A stretch of DNA of 64,000 bases, taken from positions 126,001-190,000 of the IMG/VR virus record IMGVR_UViG_3300033153_007973; one strand, written 5' to 3'. The notes below the pieces were generated by a model. It searched no databases. It had not been told where the DNA came from and worked only from the letters and a program-made list of their open reading frames with translations. Below, piece by piece: positions 57,073 to 64,000 of this stretch; positions within the stretch are counted from its first letter, which is position 1, and each line of letters opens with the position of its first letter. A program made the position numbers and the translations under genes. Source of the DNA: a virus.

Positions 57073-57796
57073 GTCCTGCAGCATCTAAGTCCTTATATCC
57101 TAATAGCTTTCCGAATCCCACATAGCCAGAGTCTTTAACATTTCCAACATCCTTAAGATAATAATACATATTCTGGATGGTACTATTTGGCGCCTGTTCC
57201 ATAGAAACAAGGCGCTTAATAAGATCTAATCTGGTTAGTGCTTTCTTCTTATTATCTATATAATCATCGTTAAGCTCTATAACAGGATGAATAGATGAGC
57301 GAAGGTGTCTCTTATATGTCTTATGTATCTTAAGTAATGCTTTTGATGTATACAAAGGAAGCATCCTGAGGAAGTAAGGAAGATACTCTGTATATATTTT
57401 TGTTTTGTTAACTGGTCGAAAGCGTTGAGGCATAACATAGAATGAATCATACCAAAGATCTGACCACAAGGTATCCCACCCATAGATACTTAAGGGCTTA
57501 TGGAACATCTGTCGGAAGGCATCTTGTGCTGCGATGATAGGATAAGTCTTTGTACAGAGTCGCACCACCGTCCAGCATAGCTTCTCATGACGATGGATAT
57601 ACTCATGAAACCCACACCTCTTCGCGATACTACTACTTAGAACAAGATACCTACTCGACTTAAGGAAGTCGAGTAGGTACATGATCGCTGGTGCTACGTG
57701 GTTAATGTCTACTGTGTACGTAAGACTACGATTTCTTGTCTGGTGCCGGATCGTTATATTTCCGTTGGAACCAGTCTGGTACGACTTCTTTGCCAT
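57035..57796 (-). CDS. Unknown protein, convergent with plus-strand block
   Basis: 253 residues from ATG 57796; longer (57856) and shorter (57682) in-frame starts exist, none with a strong ribosome binding site, so the start is open. Basic and rich in Tyr, Leu and His: SSIAKRCGFHEYIHRHEKL, then LPYFLRMLPLYTSKALLK, and a Gly-rich end with YVGFGKLLGYKDLDAAGLRR. No recognised family. It overlaps its upstream neighbour by 71 nt with this start and the plus-strand gene by 38 nt at its end. Confidence 0.45.
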   Translation of the reverse strand: MAKKSYQTGSNGNITIRHQTRNRSLTYTVDINHVAPAIMYLLDFLKSSRYLVLSSSIAKRCGFHEYIHRHEKLCWTVVRLCTKTYPIIAAQDAFRQMFHKPLSIYGWDTLWSDLWYDSFYVMPQRFRPVNKTKIYTEYLPYFLRMLPLYTSKALLKIHKTYKRHLRSSIHPVIELNDDYIDNKKKALTRLDLIKRLVSMEQAPNSTIQNMYYYLKDVGNVKDSGYVGFGKLLGYKDLDAAGLRRIGFSVLNSH

Positions 57797-58082
57797 TCTC
57801 TCTATGCCACCTCCAGTTCTTGCCCTTCCAGAACTGTTCGAAAAGTCCAGCCGCATTAAAGAATGCGCTGACCTTCTTCCAGGTTTCTTCGTCTTGTATC
57901 TCTCGGAAGACCCCTGTAAACTTTTCCCTACTTGGCGAGAGTGATACTTCTTCTACGAAGTTCTTCTGACTATTGATGTCGACCATAGCCACATAATAGA
58001 TGCTGGAATCGATTGCCATCCCAATACTATATAGTGACTTAGACTTTGGAATCTTTTTCACATCTGTATTGATCAGTTTCAT
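57726..58082 (-). CDS. Unknown small protein
   Basis: 118 residues. N-terminus LINTDVKKIPKSKSLYSIG and a middle with IYYVAMVDINSQKNFVEEVS suggest beta strands; the C-terminal half is helical and basic, with an aromatic segment FWKGKNWRWHRENGKE. No family recognised. Its start lies two bases after the stop of the small gene at 58085-58372, so the two are likely co-translated. Confidence 0.5.
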   Translation of the reverse strand: MKLINTDVKKIPKSKSLYSIGMAIDSSIYYVAMVDINSQKNFVEEVSLSPSREKFTGVFREIQDEETWKKVSAFFNAAGLFEQFWKGKNWRWHRENGKEVVPDWFQRKYNDPAPDKKS

Positions 58083-58084
58083 TG

Positions 58085-58372
58085 TTATTTAGCTTTATCT
58101 CCCTGGCTGTCTAGGAGGCTGCTCCCCTCCACCATAGGCACGCTGACGTCTCCTTTCATGATTATTGTTGTTACCAGCTGTCTGCTGATGAGCACTGTTG
58201 CCATGAATCCCATTGCTGAGTCGCTCGGATCTGGGATTTTGGTCTCCACTACCATGTCCTTCGCATCGAAGTCCAGGAGTTTCCCCTCCATTCCTGCTGC
58301 TCTCCCGCCCATCATTGGAAGTTCCAGCGATACTATCTTGCCCTTGAATCTTTCCATTACATCGTTGCTCAT
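58085..58372 (-). CDS. Small protein overprinted on the glycosyltransferase tail
   Basis: 95 residues from ATG 58372, which has a perfect AGGAGG six bases upstream; the longer frame starting at 58537 lacks one. The sequence is balanced and protein-like: FKGKIVSLELPMMGGRAAGM, EGKLLDFDAKDMVVETKIPD, then FMATVLISRQLVTTIIMKG. The short strands with GKL-type turns suggest a small beta-barrel (SH3 or Sm-like), an inference only. It lies almost wholly within the last 95 codons of the glycosyltransferase frame, which there is low-complexity, and both frames stop within 10 nt. Confidence 0.65.
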   Translation of the reverse strand: MSNDVMERFKGKIVSLELPMMGGRAAGMEGKLLDFDAKDMVVETKIPDPSDSAMGFMATVLISRQLVTTIIMKGDVSVPMVEGSSLLDSQGDKAK

Positions 58373-60836
58373 TGTCAACCTCCTGTGTAGTGTATGTTGC
58401 GATCTGTATCTGTGTAAACAGACGATCGTAAATCTGCGTCTTATGCATGGCAGCAAATGCTGTAAAGCTAAACCTAGCTGCTGCTTGGATACAATTTGTT
58501 CGCATTGATTTGATGAGATCTGGTTGCCCATCAGCAAACTCTAATCCAGATTTGATAAACTCGACAGGGTCATTTGTGGTAGCAACACTTAGTGTACACC
58601 TAAGCTTATAGAGTTCATGATGCATCTTGCCCTTACCAGCAACGATACATGGAACTCCACTACTAATAAGCATGCGTACGGAGCCCGAATTGGCTCCGAC
58701 TGCCTGGTTATTAACAAACATCCAACCAATATCAAGACACTGCAGATATTCTACCAGCTTGGATTGTTCATGGAATCCAAGCTTGATCACGACACGGTCT
58801 CCTACCCCGTTCTCTTTAGCATATGACATGATCTCTTCGACAACATTATTAGCAAAGCCTGCGCTATCATTCCTATGTCGCGAGACCGGGAGAAGCAGAG
58901 CATACTTCGGCCGGTCTTTCATCATATCTATGATCTGTTTTGAGATCTGAAGGATCATCTTGTATGATAAGAGGAAACCAGTGGTTCCAATAACAAAGTC
59001 ATCTTCTTTGAATCCCAGATCAGCACGTACTTTATCTCTAGCATCCTTTCTCATAATTTCAATCCCAGTATAGAATGGATGTTGCGCCTTGATAATATTA
59101 GTATACTTAAGGCTGTTTCCAATATTAAACATATCCGAATGAAGGATAATGCTATCGGCGATGCCATCCAGTCCTCTGATACTGCGCTCATTTTCCTGAT
59201 GCATGGTGAGGACAGTCTTAATCTTGCCACCCGATAAGGACTTTAGCTTAGCCATAAACGGCATAAGCTTCTCTGGTGAGAATAGGTTGGGCTCATACTG
59301 AATGTGTATGATCGTAGCCTTATCTGAATCGAGGATGAGGTCCAGATACTTCTCTGGATCTGAGGTATCGTCGAGAACTAAATAGTCTCTTCTTTTGTCG
59401 ATGCGCTGAAGATTATTAATCAGGTTCTCTGTATATGTAGCAATCCCACACTCCACATTATAAGTGGAGAGAGCAATAACCCTCTGGTTCGAATATGTCT
59501 TGTCTTCTTCCTTCTCATAATCTTCCGCGGTAGATTTGATTGCATCCTTCCATTGTTTAATCATCGATGCACCATTCCAGTCCAACTCATTAGTGAACTT
59601 GATACCAGCTGGAACAGTAATGGTTGCAGCATCCTGTTTCTGAGCATACTTATACATCTCAGCCAACTCGAAGCCAATAGATTCGGGATTAGCTATTGCT
59701 GCCTGAATCTCATAGTTCTCCTTGTATTCATATCCACCCACTTCAATTGGGATGCCTTTGCACTCACAGATCTCACCAAGATTTGCATGATCGATGTATG
59801 CTACAGGAACACCCAAACTCATTGCCTCGATTACGGGGATACCAAACCCCTCACCTCTGCTCACATTGATATAAACATCCATGGCTTTATACAGAGAGAC
59901 TAAGTCTTCTAGTGATGCACCCTTCTTCACTCCTGAATTGATTCTTCCGGTCCGGGGGTCCCTGGTTTTCTTGAACGAGTCTACTAGCATATCAGATATC
60001 AGTATATACTTCTCAATGCCTAGCTTCCTAGCTAGTGAAGGTAGATCCCATCCTGCAACATCATGTCTGGGTGTATGAAGAAGTAAGACTGGTTCTGGTC
60101 CCTTCTTCTTGAGTGCTTCCCACTTCTTAATGAAATTGGCGAAGCCTATCAAAAGGACATCGAGAGCTTTACGCCAGCCGTTTCGGCAGACTGTACCAAC
60201 AACGAACTTATCCTTAAGACGTCTAAACTCTCTGGGCTCTATGCTTCGCAACCTCTTGTTGTCGATACCATGATAGATGAATGAGTTACAGATGTCTTTA
60301 CCGACTAGTTTCTGAACAACGTTCATACCATTCTTTGTATATCCAATGATCTTATCTGCATATGAATAGAGCCGGCCGATGTTACACTCAATATTCCTTC
60401 CAGGAAAGGAGAACTTCGCGACGTCCACTAGTTCAGTAGATTCTACTGGAAGGTAGCTGATCCATTTCATCTTAGGGAACATGAGCTTTGTTGTCTTCAT
60501 GTACCAGAATGTCCATGGATCACCGATGGTCAGGACTATGCATTTCTCATTGGTATTTCTAAGCATAGTGCGTAGGGTATGCATGCCACACTTACCATCT
60601 TCAGCCATCATGGTCCCTTGCATGCTACCTACAATGGACGGTGTCGCTGCATTAATGAGCCTATATTTCGTAGGGAATTCCTCGTTGGTGCCCCTGCTGT
60701 ACCCAATAGTTGTGACATCACTGATAGGACAACCATCGTATTTCATTTCGTTATCAATGATCTGACTGATATGATGTGTAAGTTGAGAGAATCCTGAATG
60801 ATTAATTGGGTGTTCGCCGCAGATAAATAGTCTCAT
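58095..60836 (-). CDS. Two-domain GT-B glycosyltransferase
   Basis: 913 residues, AAAGGAG upstream. Two GT4-like units in one chain. The first spans residues 1-430: NHSGFSQLTHHISQI, KFVVGTVCRNGWRKALDVLL, and the donor site RGEGFGIPVIEAMSLGVPVA with E329 and E337 (EX7E). The second spans about 450-815: STYNVECGIATYTENLINNL, DFVIGTTGFLLSYKMILQIS, NSGSVRMLISSGVPCIV; here the EX7E is not conserved. Residues 820-913 are Asn/Gly/Arg/Gln-rich low complexity and coincide with the small gene at 58085-58372. Probably adds one or two sugars, perhaps to the same target as the plus-strand cassette. Confidence 0.75.
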   Translation of the reverse strand: MRLFICGEHPINHSGFSQLTHHISQIIDNEMKYDGCPISDVTTIGYSRGTNEEFPTKYRLINAATPSIVGSMQGTMMAEDGKCGMHTLRTMLRNTNEKCIVLTIGDPWTFWYMKTTKLMFPKMKWISYLPVESTELVDVAKFSFPGRNIECNIGRLYSYADKIIGYTKNGMNVVQKLVGKDICNSFIYHGIDNKRLRSIEPREFRRLKDKFVVGTVCRNGWRKALDVLLIGFANFIKKWEALKKKGPEPVLLLHTPRHDVAGWDLPSLARKLGIEKYILISDMLVDSFKKTRDPRTGRINSGVKKGASLEDLVSLYKAMDVYINVSRGEGFGIPVIEAMSLGVPVAYIDHANLGEICECKGIPIEVGGYEYKENYEIQAAIANPESIGFELAEMYKYAQKQDAATITVPAGIKFTNELDWNGASMIKQWKDAIKSTAEDYEKEEDKTYSNQRVIALSTYNVECGIATYTENLINNLQRIDKRRDYLVLDDTSDPEKYLDLILDSDKATIIHIQYEPNLFSPEKLMPFMAKLKSLSGGKIKTVLTMHQENERSIRGLDGIADSIILHSDMFNIGNSLKYTNIIKAQHPFYTGIEIMRKDARDKVRADLGFKEDDFVIGTTGFLLSYKMILQISKQIIDMMKDRPKYALLLPVSRHRNDSAGFANNVVEEIMSYAKENGVGDRVVIKLGFHEQSKLVEYLQCLDIGWMFVNNQAVGANSGSVRMLISSGVPCIVAGKGKMHHELYKLRCTLSVATTNDPVEFIKSGLEFADGQPDLIKSMRTNCIQAAARFSFTAFAAMHKTQIYDRLFTQIQIATYTTQEVDNEQRCNGKIQGQDSIAGTSNDGRESSRNGGETPGLRCEGHGSGDQNPRSERLSNGIHGNSAHQQTAGNNNNHERRRQRAYGGGEQPPRQPGR

Positions 60837-60847
60837 TTTATCTCCTT

Positions 60848-61351
60848 TTATTTTAGCAGTTGAGTGATATTACGACGCCCGTATTCTGCAAGAAGGAGGG
60901 CGTCAACTAAACCGCTATGAGGTACTTTTGATCTTGATGTTGCTAGAAGATCTATTTCTGGAAATAGATCAACAACTGCTTGTTTAGCTCTGATCTTTGG
61001 ATCTTTACCGGTGTATTTACGTGTCATTTCTCTGGTCCATCTCTGTGGTGGTACAAGAATATATGCAGCAGAGATCCCGGACAGAATACCTTCTATCATA
61101 CCAAAGATACGACCAAATTTAAAGGAACTCGCGACCCCCTGCTTAGGCATGGATGCCACCTTCTCGAGCACAAAGTAACGATTCAGCCCCTGAACAGCAC
61201 TTAGAATCTTACCCAGTTCATCGAGATCTAATTGTACTTTCTCCTTAATCTTACAGAGAGGCATTACATCTTTACTGTAGAGAGTACCATTGTCCGCAAT
61301 AGTGACAATACCACCTGTGAGTCCTGGGTCAATACCTGTTATAAGTCTCAT
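60848..61351 (-). CDS. RuvC-like Holliday junction resolvase
   Basis: 167 residues, CAGGAG upstream. RNase H-like fold with the resolvase carboxylates: D8 in TGIDPGLTGGI, E63 in YFVLEKVASMP, and H145 with D150 in VPHSGLVDALLLAEY. The central part (PKQGVASSFKFGRIFGMIEG) matches the segment that contacts DNA in RuvC-like enzymes. Such proteins cut branched DNA during phage replication and packaging. Eleven bases separate it from the glycosyltransferase gene downstream. Confidence 0.85.
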   Translation of the reverse strand: MRLITGIDPGLTGGIVTIADNGTLYSKDVMPLCKIKEKVQLDLDELGKILSAVQGLNRYFVLEKVASMPKQGVASSFKFGRIFGMIEGILSGISAAYILVPPQRWTREMTRKYTGKDPKIRAKQAVVDLFPEIDLLATSRSKVPHSGLVDALLLAEYGRRNITQLLK

Positions 61352-61393
61352 CTATGTCTCCTGTATCATAAATCACCAAACGTGTCAAGCAAT

Positions 61394-61762
61394 TTATAAT
61401 AGATTCTTTGCTAACGGCTCATCTACCTTTGGATGAATCTGAGAAGCCACTTCTCTCTGTTCCATTTCATGCATGATATTATGTATATTATGTTCTTCCC
61501 GGACTCTCTCATCAATGAGCTTCCAGACCTTACGTACCACCCCAAAGTGGATATACTGTCTGGATGCATATGTTGGCGCCGGAGTATCGAAGCCAACTAC
61601 ATACCTTCTAGCGAGGTCTTTCAGATTCATCCTTGTCATCATATAGGAATAGACAAAGAGGAAATCTATGTCACTAACTCGCCCTTCTTTATGAAGCTCC
61701 ACCAATGCCTCTGAGAAGAGGTCCATCAACTCTTGTGGATATTTCTGATATCTTTCGAACAT
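61394..61762 (-). CDS. Unknown helical protein
   Basis: 122 residues from the ATG at 61762 (GGGAAAG close upstream); a start at 61852 is possible and would overlap the previous gene by 164 nt. Mostly helical: FERYQKYPQELMDLFSEALV, DIDFLFVYSYMMTRMNLKDL, VVRKVWKLIDERVREEHN. No family recognised. A 42-nt gap separates it from the resolvase gene. Confidence 0.5.
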   Translation of the reverse strand: MFERYQKYPQELMDLFSEALVELHKEGRVSDIDFLFVYSYMMTRMNLKDLARRYVVGFDTPAPTYASRQYIHFGVVRKVWKLIDERVREEHNIHNIMHEMEQREVASQIHPKVDEPLAKNLL

Positions 61763-62519
61763 CGTTCTTTCCCGTTGTTCCTCTTCGTTCACATTCTCCT
61801 CTGCAAGGACAATTCCTGCAGCGTCTCGTTGCATTCTTCCCCAATATCCCATAGGTCATCTGCCTCCCTAATCTGTGGATGTTTTGTTTGCATTCGTCTA
61901 TGTACTCTGGCGTGAGATCCAGCCTATATACAGTTTTCCTGAAAGCAGAAATAACGTCTACTAAGACTGGATTCGTCGACATGAGATCGGATGCGAGGCA
62001 GACTGTCCCCATTACTCGTGGGTTATACAGTAACCATACCTTGCTTGGTTCCCTGTCAGGATCTAAATGGTAAATTATTAAGCGAAGGCCAAACTTTGGA
62101 CTGGAACTCGAGGTCTCACTAGTCTTAACCTCAGACAACATAAGGTCAATATTGAGATTGATTGGGTTCCCGTCACCTACGTATAGTACAGGGAGATTAA
62201 AACCAGCTACTCTTTTTCTGGATATTCCACCAGTATGAATAGCTTTCCCTACACAAAATGAAAGGTTATCGACGGCACGGTAGGCCTTATTGATGAGTTG
62301 CTCATCAAAGCGCTTTAAGAGCGCTCTGAGAAGCTTTTTGAGGAGGGGTAAAGAGTATTCTCTACGTTTAACTTGGAGGGTCATGTACCTAGCCATAGCG
62401 AAAACGACCGAACGTTCATACACTACTTCAGCAACTCTTGTATCACCGTTCTCAGCGATATCAGCGTAGGTAGGGCACAGCATAAACCACTGTGCATATC
62501 TTGTTGACTGTATATCCAT
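61689..62519 (-). CDS. Cysteine-motif protein, possibly a Cas4/RecB-like nuclease
   Basis: 276 residues; no ribosome binding site precedes the ATG at 62519, and a terminator-like hairpin lies just before it, so the true start may be internal. Residues near 125-140 contain IDLMLSEVKTSETS, which could be the E-x-K part of a PD-(D/E)XK nuclease site. Near the C-terminus (about residue 233) are four cysteines in RRCRNCPCRGECERR, similar in idea to the Fe-S-binding cysteines of Cas4 and AddB. Both marks together suggest a Cas4-like exonuclease, and the neighbours are replication and recombination genes, but the match is loose. Confidence 0.45.
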   Translation of the reverse strand: MDIQSTRYAQWFMLCPTYADIAENGDTRVAEVVYERSVVFAMARYMTLQVKRREYSLPLLKKLLRALLKRFDEQLINKAYRAVDNLSFCVGKAIHTGGISRKRVAGFNLPVLYVGDGNPINLNIDLMLSEVKTSETSSSSPKFGLRLIIYHLDPDREPSKVWLLYNPRVMGTVCLASDLMSTNPVLVDVISAFRKTVYRLDLTPEYIDECKQNIHRLGRQMTYGILGKNATRRCRNCPCRGECERRGTTGKNDVRKISEISTRVDGPLLRGIGGAS

Positions 62520-62520
62520 T

Positions 62521-62552
62521 ATAAAAAGCAGGTCAAGGGAGTGGCTACCTGC
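62521..62552 (-). terminator. Hairpin with T-run just before the cysteine-motif gene
   Basis: Reading the minus strand: GCAGGT (62552-62547), a 13-nt loop, ACCTGC (62533-62528), then TTTTTAT (62527-62521). The shape is that of a Rho-independent terminator with a short 6-bp stem. It would end a transcript coming from the tRNA-like region or act as an attenuator for the next gene. Confidence 0.45.
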
Positions 62553-62690
62553 GTCGCCCTAGTAGATATCATGCTCGAACCAGTTCCGCCCCTATTTACG
62601 GAGATCCGGGAATGCCAGTTGATTTACTTAATTATCGGAGGACAACTGACTCTATTACCGAGCTGCTTTTCCAGCATGGACCCTCCGCTA

Positions 62691-62790
62691 GGCACAACCA
62701 GGGATTCGAACCCTGGACATCGCATGACATGTAAAACATGTAACATGCATTCTGAAGCGCACTGACGCACCCCGTTATAGGGTACCGTGC
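62691..62790 (-). tRNA. tRNA-like element with clear T-arm, anticodon uncertain
   Basis: On the minus strand, 62715-62711 CAGGG, loop TTCGAAT and 62703-62699 CCCTG give a textbook T-arm. The 7 nt after it (GTTGTGC, 62698-62692) pair with GCACGGT at 62790-62784, using three G-U pairs, giving a 100-nt element of class II size. Inside, GCATG...CATGC with ACATG/CATGT forms a long hairpin in the variable-arm place. D-arm and anticodon arm do not fold canonically; TTCAGAA at 62756-62750 would read CAG (Leu), but its stem is poor. No CCA is encoded. It could be a degenerate or unusual tRNA. The rest of the 342-nt gene-free stretch (62520-62861) holds hairpins only. Confidence 0.35.
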
Positions 62791-62791
62791 T

Positions 62792-62811
62792 CACAAGTAC
62801 GTCTACTTGTG
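62792..62811. other. Perfect 8-bp hairpin beside the tRNA-like element
   Basis: CACAAGTA (62792-62799), loop CGTC, TACTTGTG (62804-62811). No T-run on either side, so a processing signal or operator is as likely as a terminator. Confidence 0.5.
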
Positions 62812-62861
62812 TCCCGCATCTGCCCTTTCTGCTACCGTACCTAGAAAATCTATTTCTCCTT

Positions 62862-63389
62862 CTATCCTTCATCCTTCTTGTCTCTCTTTGGACCACATGC
62901 CTTAAAGAGCTTTAACTCTTCCTTGGAGAGATCTTCGAACCATGGGCTTTGTGGTCTCATGCCCCTCTTCCTGCAAGCCCAGAGTATAGTACCATAAGCC
63001 TTAGATAATTCAACGCACTCTTGTAGACCTTTTATCTCTTCCGGCTTGATCTCTTCCGAGTCTGCACATGCCCACCAAAATACATCGTTGCAATTTACGT
63101 ATAGCTTGATGGTTTCATCTGCGTCAATGTGTATCCAATCCTTTAAAAGAGCGTCCTCGATTTCAGTTCGATATTGATGCTTCCTGATAAAGTCTGCTAT
63201 CTGACTCGCCTTCTTCGCAATCCCCATTATTGCTTCGTTATGTCCTTCCATTCTTTCTGTCCGTTTTTCGTACGGATTCTTTCCGCCAGTTACAGCTGCT
63301 GCATATATACCAACATCATCTATCGCTAGGCGATATGGGAGATTTTCAATAGCTGCTTCTCTATAGTCTACTTCAATCTTCTTCATCAT
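62862..63389 (-). CDS. Unknown acidic protein
   Basis: 175 residues from ATG 63389, preceded by AGGAAGTGG; the open frame extends to 63413 but that start lies in a hairpin and has no such site. Mixed alpha/beta and charged: IENLPYRLAIDDVGIYAAAV, IMGIAKKASQIADFIRKHQ, LYVNCNDVFWWACADSEEIK. The VNCNDVFWWACAD segment is distinctive, but I cannot place it in a family. It lies directly behind the helicase gene and may be a replication-associated protein. Confidence 0.55.
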   Translation of the reverse strand: MMKKIEVDYREAAIENLPYRLAIDDVGIYAAAVTGGKNPYEKRTERMEGHNEAIMGIAKKASQIADFIRKHQYRTEIEDALLKDWIHIDADETIKLYVNCNDVFWWACADSEEIKPEEIKGLQECVELSKAYGTILWACRKRGMRPQSPWFEDLSKEELKLFKACGPKRDKKDEG

Positions 63390-63410
63390 TCCACTTCCTA
63401 AGAGGACAGC

Positions 63411-63481
63411 CACGATGCAGACTGAGAGGGTATCCGCATCGTGTTGTCCAAATGCTCGGTCAGGAGCACCTCACAAGGAGG
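63411..63481. other. Three consecutive hairpins in the leader behind the helicase gene
   Basis: CACGATGC (63411-63418) pairs with GCATCGTG (63436-63443); TGCTC (63453-63457) with GAGCA (63464-63468); CCTC (63469-63472) with GAGG (63478-63481). They fill the 96-nt gap between the helicase stop and the next start. The middle one is followed on the minus strand by TTT after its stem. Confidence 0.5.
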
Positions 63482-63485
63482 CTTA

Positions 63486-64000
63486 TTAAGACCAGTCTCC
63501 GTTACTCTGTTGTTCCCTGGTTCTGATCTCTTTCTGTTCATCCAGGGACAGTTCTGTCATCTGGTTCATCACAGGGTTGAACTTCTGGAGTATACTACCC
63601 TTGAAATACCCCAGCTTGTTCTTCTGAATGTCTGCATCAAGGTAAGGATATGTCCTTCCTGATGAACCATCATTCCAGGAGTACTTAGTGCCCTTTTCTC
63701 CCTTGGCTTGTAGATCATTCCATATAACCACACCTAAGTCAAGCAAATATTCTATTCTTATTGTCTCTGAAATACTGTTCAGAGTGGGCTTCCGATTGCC
63801 AGTTCTCTCAGATTTGTTCATCTCTAGCACACTAAAGACGGGCATATCATACTTGGTAGCCAGTCTCTTCAGCTGTTGAGCAGTATCCATAACGTTAGCG
63901 CGTGCGTCTCCTCCGTACGATGTAACATCCATGAAGCTATGCAGACTATCTACGAACAGCACCATTTGCCTACCGGAGAGTTCCTTCTTGTTATGGAAGA
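63486..64000 (-). CDS. DnaB-like replicative helicase, C-terminal part
   Basis: The frame runs through the window edge, so the N-terminal part, with the Walker A site, is missing; 170 residues are visible. QMVLFVDSLHSF is the Walker B strand with its Asp; AQQLKRLATKYDMPVFSVLE followed by MNKSERTGNRKPTLNSI matches the DnaB-type helix and sensor segment (compare LKxLAKELxxPVIxLSQLNR). SISETIRIEYLLDLGVVIWN matches the segment after it. Such helicases unwind DNA at the fork. The end (SLDEQKEIRTREQQSNGDWS) is a charged tail. Confidence 0.72.
   Translation of the reverse strand, partial: FHNKKELSGRQMVLFVDSLHSFMDVTSYGGDARANVMDTAQQLKRLATKYDMPVFSVLEMNKSERTGNRKPTLNSISETIRIEYLLDLGVVIWNDLQAKGEKGTKYSWNDGSSGRTYPYLDADIQKNKLGYFKGSILQKFNPVMNQMTELSLDEQKEIRTREQQSNGDWS

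Noticed and set aside
58373-58537. Longer N-terminus for the small overprinted gene (start at 58537)
   Set aside because: The added 55 residues are Cys/His/Arg-rich shadow of the glycosyltransferase frame and have no ribosome binding site; the AGGAGG fixes ATG 58372.
61360-61388. Minus-strand promoter before the resolvase gene (TTGACA at 61388-61383, TATGAT at 61370-61365)
   Set aside because: The spacer is only 12 nt, too short for sigma70, and no other -10 is in range.
62640-62716. A permuted tRNA (T-arm first, D-arm-like GCTCGGTAATAGAGT second, on the minus strand)
   Set aside because: No acceptor 5' strand matching GTTGTGC is found before the D-arm-like sequence, and the anticodon stem would need a 21-nt loop.
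62541-62896. Open frames across the tRNA-like region on both strands (62541-62765 plus, 62624-62896 minus)
   Set aside because: They have no ribosome binding site, run through strong hairpins and the T-arm, and give protein sequences without any recognisable pattern.

Overview
The window is part of the genome of a tailed double-stranded DNA phage with a contractile tail (myovirus type). The first 9 kb carries, in the usual myovirus order, a baseplate-hub-like protein, a spike-position protein, a gp25/W-like wedge protein and a gpJ-like wedge protein. A DnaB-type helicase fragment and a RuvC-like resolvase lie on the opposite strand at the far end. No terminase, portal or capsid gene is seen, although 64 kb is densely filled, so the complete genome is probably large (inference). 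DNA is AT-rich, genes are tightly packed with ATGA, TAATG or GTGA junctions, ribosome binding sites are AGGAG-like, and two intergenic promoters match the bacterial sigma70 consensus with 17-nt spacers. The host cannot be named from this sequence.

Layout. 1-24.8 kb (+): baseplate and tail-periphery proteins, many large and beta-rich, some with N-terminal helical segments. 24.8-45.0 kb (+): a receptor-binding and fibre region with LamG-like lectin modules (four copies in three genes), an NHL-type beta-propeller, a beta-helix domain, an Mtd-N-like start, histidine-rich HxH fibre repeats, a metallophosphoesterase with a putative DNA-binding N-terminus, and four small membrane or amphipathic proteins. 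45.0-55.1 kb (+): a compact glycan cassette with five GT-A/GT-B glycosyltransferases plus a CgeB-like one, a polysaccharide pyruvyl transferase, a cobalamin-binding-type radical SAM enzyme, two methyltransferases, a left-handed beta-helix acyltransferase, and a 44-residue membrane protein. 55.1-57.1 kb (+): one large unknown protein, convergent with the minus-strand block. 57.0-64.0 kb (-): helicase fragment, unknown proteins, a cysteine-motif protein, RuvC-like resolvase, a two-domain glycosyltransferase whose tail is overprinted by a small gene, and two unknown proteins.

How it fits together. The plus-strand block builds the tail tip and a varied set of carbohydrate-binding fibres. The glycan cassette directly downstream has transferases and decorating enzymes (pyruvate ketal, methyl, acyl) but no visible sugar-nucleotide synthesis, flippase or polymerase. 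It therefore probably uses host sugar donors to decorate a virion protein, phage DNA or a host surface glycan; which of these is not decided by the sequence. The minus-strand block is replication and recombination, interrupted by a 342-nt gene-free stretch with a clear tRNA T-arm and several hairpins.
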